The notes beneath the pieces were generated by a model, which made no database searches, had not been told where the DNA came from, and saw only the letters and a program-made list of their open reading frames with translations. From an uncultured Desulfobacterium sp. (GTDB lineage Bacteria > Desulfobacterota > Desulfobacteria > Desulfobacterales > Desulfobacteraceae), in NCBI GenBank assembly GCA_937124525.1, contig CAKZLA010000242.1:1-12094 (forward strand): a stretch of 12,094 nucleotides of DNA, in the 5' to 3' direction. Positions within the stretch are counted from its first letter, which is position 1. Each line of letters begins with the position of its first letter. Of this stretch, positions 6,243 through 12,094 are shown in pieces. Both the position numbers and the translations under genes were made by a program.

Positions 6243-6899
6243 ATGGAAAACAGAAGAGAATTTCTAAAAAACGGTTTAATACTCTGCCTTGGGGCTGGTG
6301 GACTTATGGGAACAGTATCCCGGGTTGCTGCCTTTCCGCACGCAGACGATGCCAGATGGGGAATGATCATTGACACCTCCCGATGTTCGGGTTGCCAATC
6401 GTGTATGGTGGCCTGCAAGCTGCAGAACAAAACGGCAGAAGGCCATTTCAACACATCAGTACGCGGCCTTGAAACAGGCGATTATCCCAATGCGACATTC
6501 ATTTTTGACACGCATATTTGTCGGCATTGCACAGATGCCCCCTGTGTGTCGGCATGTCCAACCGGGGCGGCATTTGTCCACGAGTCCGGCCTGGTTATGA
6601 CTGACTGGAACCGATGCGACGGCAATGGTGCCTGTATGGATGCCTGTCCCTATGATGCCAGGTTTCACGACAGCCGGTTTTCCGAAAAAACAGACAAGTG
6701 CGACCTGTGCCTGGACCGGATTTCCCAGGGACTTGTACCGGCCTGTGTGGAGAACTGTCCGTCCAATGCCAGGATTTTCGGCAGAATAGACAAGCCTGAG
6801 GGCGAGTTTGCCGCCTATCTATCGGCCATGTCTTTAAAAGAAAAAAACCTTGGTGCGGTTCATATCCTCCAGGGTAAAAATAAAAAGGAGCAGAAGTAA
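6243..6899 (+). CDS. Tat-exported four-cluster ferredoxin subunit (TtrB/PhsB/NrfC-like) of a molybdoenzyme
   Basis: Electron-transfer subunit of 218 residues that should pass electrons to the catalytic subunit encoded next. A twin-arginine signal opens the protein (ENRREFLKN, then a hydrophobic stretch to about residue 30). Four cysteine groups follow, as in DmsB/TtrB-type subunits: C48-C51-C54-C58; C93-C96-C101-C105; C125-C131-C135; C153-C156-C168-C172. Group three reads RCDGNGACMDACP: the expected second cysteine is Asn128. In NarH the equivalent position is Trp and that site holds a [3Fe-4S] cluster, so a [3Fe-4S] centre is likely here by analogy. Length is normal for the family. Start ATG 6243 follows a modest GGAAG. 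The gene is followed after two bases by the catalytic gene, so they form an operon. Tetrathionate reductase subunit B is the best guess, because of its partner. Confidence 0.9.
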   Translation: MENRREFLKNGLILCLGAGGLMGTVSRVAAFPHADDARWGMIIDTSRCSGCQSCMVACKLQNKTAEGHFNTSVRGLETGDYPNATFIFDTHICRHCTDAPCVSACPTGAAFVHESGLVMTDWNRCDGNGACMDACPYDARFHDSRFSEKTDKCDLCLDRISQGLVPACVENCPSNARIFGRIDKPEGEFAAYLSAMSLKEKNLGAVHILQGKNKKEQK

Positions 6900-6901
6900 C
6901 C

Positions 6902-9900
6902 GTGTCGGATCAAAAATCAACCAGCAAGAAAGGAATCAGCCGCCGGGAAATGATCAAAAACGCAGGTGTTACCGCTGTGGGCATCGCTGCCTCATCTCCT
7001 GCCGCAGCGTCGGTCCCTCCGGTTCAAAACCCAAGGGACGTCCAGAATGCTGCAAAGACAAGACTGTCCGACGGCACCCGGACCGTTCATTCGGTTTGCC
7101 TGGCCTGCAATGCCCGTTGCGGAGTCCGGGGTGTGGTCGATGACGGCAAGCTGATCAACATTTCGGGCAATCCCTACCATCCCTACAACATGCAGTTTTC
7201 TCCCATTGACTATGCCACGGACATAAAAACCGCCCTTGCCCATCACAGCCCGGTATGCGGTAAAGCGCTGGATACCCCCCAGCACATCACCAGTCCGTAC
7301 CGCCTGCGCAGACCCTTGAAACGGTGCGGCCCCAGGGGCTCAGGAAAATTCGAACCCATTTCCTGGCCGGATCTAATACAGGAACTCAGCCAGGGCGGCC
7401 AGCTGTTCACGCATATGGGAGAAGACCGCATTGTGCCGGGCATCAAAAATATCTTGTCCGATGACCCCATTGACCCTGCCGATCCCTATCTTGGCCCCAG
7501 ACGCAACGGACTGGTATTCATGACCGGGCGGCTGCAAAGCGGGCGCAAGGAATTCATTGATCGGTTTGTCAAATCCGCTGTGGGGTCTAAAAACCGCATC
7601 GGCCACACCGACATCTGCGGTCTGGGTTTCCGCATGGGCAACTTTGCTTTAAGCGGCGGCAGTGATGTTGAATTAAAAGCCGATCCCAAAAACGCGGAAT
7701 ATATCCTGGTATTCGGCGCCAACATCTATGAAGCCCTCCAGCCCGGCGTCAACACCTATGGGGCCATGGTATCCCGACGTCAGGCAGACGGACAACTCTC
7801 TTTTGCCATTGCCGATCCCAGGGCCACCCGGGCGGCAGCCCATGCCGAAGACTGGCTACCGGTAAAACCCGGAAAAGACGGGGCTCTGGCCATGGGCATT
7901 ATCCGATGGATGATGGAAAACAATGGCGTCAACACCGAGTATCTGAGTCTGCCCAATCCAGTCCGGGTCAAAGCCAAAGGCTATGGTGTGGTCTCCAACG
8001 CTGCCCACCTTGTGATCTGCGATCCCGCACACAAAGACAATGGTGCTTTTCTGCGGATGTCGCACATTGATCCGTCTTTGGGCGGTAAGAACAGTCAGGA
8101 TAAAGTAGTTTTCCCCACTGGCGGACAAACCCCGAAAACAGCACAGGCCGTGGGCACGGCCGAGCTTGTCAAAACAGCTATTGTCACAGATTATTTTGGC
8201 AACGCCATCAGGGTTAAAACCTCCTACACCCTGTTGCAGGAAGCGGCCATGTCCCACACCATGGAAGACTACGCCCGGATGTGCGGTGTGAACCAGGAAC
8301 AGATCGCCAAGGTGGCCAAGGAATTTTCCTCCCACGGCACCCGGGCTGCAGTGACCCAGTACCACGGTGCCGGCAATTACGTGAACGGCACCTATGCGGC
8401 CTATGCCATTGCCGCGCTGAACATTCTGGTGGGCAGTGTAAACATGAAAGGCGGCTACCTCAAAGGCGGCGGCGGTTGCGGCAATCCTTTAAAAGGAATT
8501 TTTGATCTAAAATCTTTTCCCGGCAAAAAGAAAAACAGCGGAGTGGCCATTTCCCGTGAAAAGGCCCATTACGAAAAAACCATTGAATATACGCAAAAAA
8601 AAGACCACACCGGTTCGGGATATCCGTCTAAACGACCGTGGTTCGGATTTACCAAAGGCGGCCTGTGCGTGGAGGCCTTAAGCGGCATTGACCAGCAATA
8701 CCCGTATCCGGCAAAAGTATTGTTCACCTATCTGTTCAACCCGGTGTTTTCCATTCCCGGGGGGTATCGGTTTAAACAAACCCTGGCAGATCCGGATAAG
8801 GTGCCGCTGCATGTGTCCATCGACATTGCTGTGAACGAGTCCAATATTTATGCCGATTACATTGTGCCGGACTTAAGTTTTGCCGAAGGCCATTACGGGT
8901 GGCTCTCCCCCCATGCACCAGGCCTGTCATTTACCGGCATCCGCAGTCCCATGATTGATCCTTTGACCGAACAGACACCGGACGGACGGCCAATCTGCAC
9001 CGAGACCCTTCTCATTGATCTTGCCATGGCCCTGGATCTACCCGGGTTTGGCAAACATGCCATTCCGGACAAGTCCGGAGGGCACCATGACTTGTTCTGT
9101 GCGGAAGATTATTACCTGAGAGCCTTTGCAAATATCGCCCACAATGCCAAACTTCCCTGTGCTTCAGATGACGAGGTCTCCTCTGTGGAATCGTCCTATC
9201 CCCTGGCCCGGTACAAAGGAATACTGGATAAGGAAAAGTGGTCCCAGGTCTGCACCATGCTGGCCCGGGGTGGAATTTTTAAACCCTATGAAGATCTGTT
9301 TACCGGCGAAGTGTTCAGCAAAGGGCTGTCCGAGGTTCATCTCTACAACGAAAAACTGGCCCAATCCATCAACAGCATCACCGGAGAACGGTTTAAGGGT
9401 ATGCCCCACTGGATAGCGCCAAAGGATTCCAAGGGCATGTTAATGGATGATCTTCAACAGGATTATCCCTTTGCCATTGTCACTTATAAAAACCGGCTGC
9501 ATACGCAGTCCCGGTCCCTGTGGTCCAGTCTCTCCATGGAAATCACCAACGAAAACCGGGTGGAGATTAACCCTGCTGATGCCCAAAAGCTTGGCGTGGC
9601 AGACAACGATACAGTGATCCTGTCTTCAAAAAGTAATACTGACGGCATCCGGGGGAAAGTCAAGCAAACCGCTCTTATCCGGCCCGGCTGTGTGGCTGTA
9701 TCCTTTCATTTCGGCCATACTCAGTTCGGCGCAAGTCAGTTGGAAATCCGAAACGGTCGGACAGCATTTATGGGAGGAGATGCCATCATAAATGGCAACC
9801 GCCTCACACCCAATCCCCGGTTTGGTGCTGGCCTCAACTTTAACGATGTGGCCCTTCTGGACCCGAATCTGAATCAAACGCCCCTGGTGGATCTTGTAGG

Positions 9901-9949
9901 CGGCATTCCGGATTTCAGCAGCACCCGGGTTAGAATCGAAAAAGTTTAA
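6902..9949 (+). CDS. ttrA: TtrA-family molybdopterin oxidoreductase catalytic subunit (tetrathionate-reductase-like)
   Basis: Periplasmic catalytic subunit of 1015 residues, close to the length of enterobacterial TtrA as I remember it. A Tat signal (ISRREMIKNAG, ending near AAAS at about residue 37) precedes a [4Fe-4S] site C66-x2-C69-x3-C73 ... C119, with K121 in the usual conduit position. The TtrA-like run SPYRLRRPLKR, GSGKFEPISW, GGQLF, DDPIDPADPYLGP and VGSKNRIGHTDICGLGFR follows; C239 is the probable molybdenum ligand. Further matches recalled from TtrA include LPGFGKHAIPD, EDYYLRAFANIA, SITGERFKG and the C-terminal molydopterin-dinucleotide domain ending in AGLNFNDVALLDP. The clade also includes other sulfur-oxyanion, selenate or arsenate reductases, so the substrate is not proven. 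The start is GTG 6902, with AGGAG 11 bases upstream inside the preceding gene. No membrane-anchor (TtrC/NrfD) gene is nearby. Confidence 0.88.
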   Translation: MSDQKSTSKKGISRREMIKNAGVTAVGIAASSPAAASVPPVQNPRDVQNAAKTRLSDGTRTVHSVCLACNARCGVRGVVDDGKLINISGNPYHPYNMQFSPIDYATDIKTALAHHSPVCGKALDTPQHITSPYRLRRPLKRCGPRGSGKFEPISWPDLIQELSQGGQLFTHMGEDRIVPGIKNILSDDPIDPADPYLGPRRNGLVFMTGRLQSGRKEFIDRFVKSAVGSKNRIGHTDICGLGFRMGNFALSGGSDVELKADPKNAEYILVFGANIYEALQPGVNTYGAMVSRRQADGQLSFAIADPRATRAAAHAEDWLPVKPGKDGALAMGIIRWMMENNGVNTEYLSLPNPVRVKAKGYGVVSNAAHLVICDPAHKDNGAFLRMSHIDPSLGGKNSQDKVVFPTGGQTPKTAQAVGTAELVKTAIVTDYFGNAIRVKTSYTLLQEAAMSHTMEDYARMCGVNQEQIAKVAKEFSSHGTRAAVTQYHGAGNYVNGTYAAYAIAALNILVGSVNMKGGYLKGGGGCGNPLKGIFDLKSFPGKKKNSGVAISREKAHYEKTIEYTQKKDHTGSGYPSKRPWFGFTKGGLCVEALSGIDQQYPYPAKVLFTYLFNPVFSIPGGYRFKQTLADPDKVPLHVSIDIAVNESNIYADYIVPDLSFAEGHYGWLSPHAPGLSFTGIRSPMIDPLTEQTPDGRPICTETLLIDLAMALDLPGFGKHAIPDKSGGHHDLFCAEDYYLRAFANIAHNAKLPCASDDEVSSVESSYPLARYKGILDKEKWSQVCTMLARGGIFKPYEDLFTGEVFSKGLSEVHLYNEKLAQSINSITGERFKGMPHWIAPKDSKGMLMDDLQQDYPFAIVTYKNRLHTQSRSLWSSLSMEITNENRVEINPADAQKLGVADNDTVILSSKSNTDGIRGKVKQTALIRPGCVAVSFHFGHTQFGASQLEIRNGRTAFMGGDAIINGNRLTPNPRFGAGLNFNDVALLDPNLNQTPLVDLVGGIPDFSSTRVRIEKV

Positions 9950-9965
9950 CTACACCGAAATCCTT

Positions 9966-10067
9966 ATGCTTGAGTTCCGTGGAGATAAACCACTTAAAAT
10001 AACCTTCCAGGAACAACTGGATGTGAAGGCATGGGTGGTAAGGGGCAGAAGAAAAATAGCTTTCTGA
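9966..10067 (+). CDS. 33-residue ORF downstream of ttrA-like gene, doubtful
   Basis: ATG 9966 opens a frame of MLEFRGDKPLKITFQEQ followed by LDVKAWVVRGRRKIAF and TGA (10065-10067). Its amino-acid composition looks protein-like (alternating hydrophobic and charged residues, as in a beta hairpin), but no Shine-Dalgarno precedes it. It could be a tiny protein, the tail of a decayed gene or chance. I do not recognise a family. Confidence 0.2.
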   Translation: MLEFRGDKPLKITFQEQLDVKAWVVRGRRKIAF

Positions 10068-10112
10068 GCCCAAACCGGAAAATTCTCCACCGGGAAAACT
10101 GAAATAACATAT

Positions 10113-10118
10113 TATAAT
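10113..10118 (+). promoter_or_regulatory. Possible -10 box upstream of the MFS gene
   Basis: A perfect TATAAT lies about 108 bases upstream of the ATG at 10226 and 59 upstream of a small leader ORF. No matching -35 hexamer is seen at normal spacing, so this is only a candidate. Confidence 0.2.
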
Positions 10119-10176
10119 TAAGTATTAAAGCAAAGTCCGATCTCATGGTGCCTTTACTTTGGAGAGAAATTCAGAT

Positions 10177-10206
10177 ATGAGCAGACTGGTCATTGATATC
10201 ACGTAA
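10177..10206 (+). CDS. Possible 9-residue leader ORF (MSRLVIDIT)
   Basis: GGAGAG (10161-10166) is the strongest Shine-Dalgarno-like site before the exporter, yet it sits in front of this ATG rather than the exporter start. The frame encodes MSRLVIDIT and stops at 10204-10206, twenty bases before the exporter ATG. It may act as a translated leader that couples ribosomes to the exporter. No attenuator hairpin was found, so the role is speculative. Confidence 0.25.
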   Translation: MSRLVIDIT

Positions 10207-10225
10207 AACTAAAAAGGCGATCACC

Positions 10226-11470
10226 ATGTCAATCAAAACGCAAGTAAAGACACGCAGTCCGAGTTACCGGGAGTTTATCATTATGATGGCGGTGATCATA
10301 TCCATTACGGCCTTGTCCATTGATATGATGCTGCCTGCCTTGCCTGACATCGGCCAGGATCTTGGTGCAGGACACCCCAATGACGCCCAGCTCGTTGTCT
10401 CCATATTGATACTCGGCCTGGGCATCGGGCAAATCTTTTTTGGCCCCCTGTCTGACTGCTTTGGTCGGAAACCAATGGTCGTTACCGGTTTTTTAATTTT
10501 TACATTGGGCTGTCTATTGTCGATCTTTTCCAGGCAGTTCAACGTTATGCTGGTCGGAAGACTGATCCAGGGTATTGGTGTGGCAGGCCCGCGCACAGCC
10601 ATCGTCGCACTGATAAGGGATCAGTATGACGGCCGTGCAATGGCCAGGATCATGTCAGCAGTAATGGCTGTCTTCATTGTCATTCCCGCAATAGCTCCGG
10701 CCCTTGGTCAGGTTATTTTGCTCAAAACAAACTGGCGGGCTATTTTCGGCGTTTTAATAATCCAGAGTATCGTCGCCCTGATCTGGTTCACCATCCGGCA
10801 ACCGGAGACACTTCCCCGGCAGCACCGGATTCACTTTTCCGCTAAACGTATCCTCAACGGTCTTGTTGAAGTCTGCACCAATCGTCTGTCCCTCGGATAT
10901 ACCCTGGCCGCAGGATTTATGTTAGCTGTGCTTTTGGCATACCTGAACTGTGCCCAACAAATTTTTCAGGAAATCTACCATCTTGGGCGACAGTTTCCAT
11001 TTTACATGGCATTTATATCCCTGTCCGTTGGAGGTGCATCATTTGTGAATTCCCGTATCGTAATGCGGTTCGGCATGCGCTCCTTGTCATATCGGGCAGT
11101 TATATTTTTTATCATACTGATGATTCTTTATCTGGCCGTCACCTTTCAAATGGGCGGAAATTCTCCATTGTGGTTGATGATGCTTTGTTTTATGTTGTCT
11201 TTTTTCTGTCTTGGCATTCTTTTCGGAAATCTGAACGCCATAGCCATGGGGCCACTGGGACATATTGCCGGAATAGGTGCCGCCGTCATCGGCTCTTTGA
11301 GCAGCCTGATCTCTTCTCCACTATCTCTTATCATCGGTCGATATTACAATGGAACCACAATTCCTCTGGCTATGGGATTTGTGATTCTCGGCGTTTTTAC
11401 GCTCATTATCATGTACTGGGCTGATAATTTCTGTCCCGGTGAGTCCTCAAGGATCAATACAAAGGCCTGA
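10226..11470 (+). CDS. MFS multidrug/metabolite exporter, Bcr/CflA family
   Basis: Inner-membrane proton-coupled exporter of 414 residues with about 12 hydrophobic helices. Motif A, GPLSDCFGRKP (residues 73-83), lies between helices 2 and 3. GRLIQGIGVAG (111-121) carries the helix-4 arginine. AIAPALGQ (155-162) is the motif-C-like segment of drug:H+ antiporters. The opening SIDMMLPALPDIGQDL and NDAQLVVSILILGLGIGQIFFGP-like stretch, including the helix-2 glycines, is typical of the bicyclomycin-resistance (Bcr/CflA) branch. Length is normal. An in-frame TTG at 10193 would add 11 polar residues; I prefer ATG 10226, which has AAGG about 8 bases upstream. It lies 276 bases after the molybdoenzyme gene and probably has its own promoter, so a link to that enzyme is not implied. 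The substrate is unknown. Confidence 0.88.
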   Translation: MSIKTQVKTRSPSYREFIIMMAVIISITALSIDMMLPALPDIGQDLGAGHPNDAQLVVSILILGLGIGQIFFGPLSDCFGRKPMVVTGFLIFTLGCLLSIFSRQFNVMLVGRLIQGIGVAGPRTAIVALIRDQYDGRAMARIMSAVMAVFIVIPAIAPALGQVILLKTNWRAIFGVLIIQSIVALIWFTIRQPETLPRQHRIHFSAKRILNGLVEVCTNRLSLGYTLAAGFMLAVLLAYLNCAQQIFQEIYHLGRQFPFYMAFISLSVGGASFVNSRIVMRFGMRSLSYRAVIFFIILMILYLAVTFQMGGNSPLWLMMLCFMLSFFCLGILFGNLNAIAMGPLGHIAGIGAAVIGSLSSLISSPLSLIIGRYYNGTTIPLAMGFVILGVFTLIIMYWADNFCPGESSRINTKA

Positions 11471-11487
11471 TGCCTGGCAGGCATGCC
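11470..11487. repeat. Overlapping small palindromes at the exporter stop codon
   Basis: TGCCTG-g-CAGGCA (11470-11482) overlaps AGGCATGCCT (11478-11487), directly after the exporter stop. The loops are too short, and no T-tract follows, for a standard terminator. They may be remnants of a repeat or chance. Confidence 0.2.
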
Positions 11488-11527
11488 TCTGGACTTGGGC
11501 GGATTGTCTATCAATGACTCCGCCTTA

Positions 11528-12003
11528 CTATATCAATTTAGCCATTTCAGAATTTTCTGATACTTTGGGGATCATGATCCCGGAGATAAAGGCTATCGTT
11601 CCATTGTTTTCAGAGCCCGGTAAAGGCATGCCGGTCACCTTGTCTTCACTCTGTTTTTTGGCCGCTTCCTGCCACCTTGAAACCGAGGGAATATGCATGG
11701 CTACTTTACCGGCCAAAAAATTGCTTCTTCCTGCATCCATATTGGCAAAGGTATCAACCGGTGTATACCCGGCTTTGACCAGTTTAACCCAGGCTTTAAG
11801 CAAGTGTTTCGCCTCCTTGCTCTTAAAGTCAATATATCGGCTGGCACCGTCGTAGATGCTGCCTTTTGCCCCCTGCAGGCAGGAGAGATACGTATTGGCC
11901 ATGAAGTTTTTACCCAGTCTATGGACAGACCGGTTTTAACGGTCTTGCCGCCCTTCTGTCTGGTGAGTTTTTCAGCGTATTCATAAAATTCATCCCAGTC
12001 ACT
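11528..12003 (-). pseudogene. ABC sugar-type substrate-binding protein remnant, frameshifted and truncated
   Basis: On the minus strand, the region opens (from about 12003) with SDWDEFYEYAEKLTRQKGG and KTVKTGLSIDW. It shifts frame near 11910 and continues with NFMANTYLSCLQGAKGSI, YDGASRYIDFKSKEAKHLL, VDTFANMDAGRSNFLAGKVA and AFISGIMIPKVSENSEMAKLI. 'TWDEFxxYAxKLT', the 'F..GKVAM' segment and 'IPKxSxNxEMAK' are features of family-1 extracellular solute-binding proteins of sugar ABC transporters. About 155 residues remain of a usual 400 or more. The signal peptide and N-terminal lobe are missing, and a stop at 11528-11530 cuts the C-terminal helices. No permease genes are visible. It is a pseudogene joined at 12003 to an unrelated ATPase fragment. 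Confidence 0.7.
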
Positions 12004-12092
12004 CGGAGATAAGAAATCGCTGATGGGCAGGATTGAATTTCATCTATGAATATGAGAATTTTGCCTTCACGTTTCACCTGATCTTTATGAAA
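12003..12092 (-). pseudogene. AAA_14-type ATPase fragment (Walker B), cut by window edge
   Basis: The minus-strand frame entering from the window edge reads FHKDQVKREG, KILIFIDEIQSCPSAISYLR, then loses homology exactly where the substrate-binding-protein remnant begins. ILIFIDEIQ followed by a P and 'SLRYF'-like continuation is the Walker B region of AAA_14/DUF4143 ATPases. The Walker A motif would lie outside the window. The C-terminal two thirds are replaced, so the gene is broken on this side. The family assignment rests on one motif. Confidence 0.5.
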
Positions 12093-12094
12093 GA

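Noticed and set aside
7856..8365. 169-residue minus-strand frame within the molybdoenzyme gene
   Set aside because: A shadow frame caused by GC-biased codons in the catalytic gene; its sequence has no family features.
9975..9997. GTGG-AGATAAA-CCAC stem after the catalytic gene as a terminator
   Set aside because: Only four base pairs, and no T-tract follows.
11439..11986. Two plus-strand frames (138 and 97 residues) overlapping the binding-protein remnant
   Set aside because: The minus strand has clear solute-binding-protein similarity; the plus frames are antisense artefacts.
1..12094. CRISPR array, prophage or active transposase gene
   Set aside because: No regularly spaced direct repeats, no phage structural or integrase genes and no intact transposase reading frame were seen; the repeats present are palindromic elements only.

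Overview
The window looks like a chromosomal accessory segment from an anaerobic deltaproteobacterium (Desulfobacterota, probably a Desulfobacteraceae-like sulfate reducer). This is inferred from the PocR/PAS hybrid kinase architecture, the Tat-exported molybdoenzyme pair and the style of the decayed gene fragments; no rRNA, tRNA or other taxonomic marker gene is present.

Layout. Bases 1-750 are AT-rich and gene-poor. They hold one partial copy of a dispersed palindromic element (1-77), a second, unrelated inverted-repeat element (115-220) and possible insertion-sequence end debris (about 596-740). Bases 750-1941 are a gene graveyard on the minus strand: a histidine-kinase DHp-region remnant, a dihydrolipoamide-dehydrogenase-like flavoprotein remnant ending in TTGSKP, and a frameshifted N6-adenine DNA methyltransferase remnant with its NPPY motif. 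Bases 2060-4657 (minus) encode a large soluble hybrid sensor kinase (coiled coil, PocR, PAS, PAS, HisKA/HATPase, receiver). Divergent from it at 4982-5995 (plus) is an exported transglutaminase-like protein with a complete Cys-His-Asp triad, followed by a GAT microsatellite, a strong intrinsic terminator and a full copy of the palindromic element (6062-6162).

The functional core is a two-gene operon at 6243-9949: a Tat-exported four-cluster ferredoxin subunit and a TtrA-family (tetrathionate-reductase-like) molybdopterin catalytic subunit. The pair should form a periplasmic respiratory reductase, but no NrfD/TtrC-type membrane anchor is encoded here. The ferredoxin lacks one expected cysteine (Asn128), at the position where NarH carries Trp and binds a [3Fe-4S] cluster. 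A Bcr/CflA-type MFS exporter follows (10226-11470). The right edge (11528-12092, minus) is another debris zone: a frameshifted sugar-type ABC substrate-binding-protein remnant fused to a Walker-B-bearing ATPase remnant.

How the genes work together. Only ttrB-like and ttrA-like are clearly co-transcribed. The kinase, the transglutaminase and the exporter look like independent units. I found no CRISPR array or recognisable defence island (only the methyltransferase remnant), and no clearly new multi-gene system. The most unusual features are the anchorless Ttr-like pair with its altered cluster motif, the two small palindromic element types, and the flanking pseudogene mosaics.
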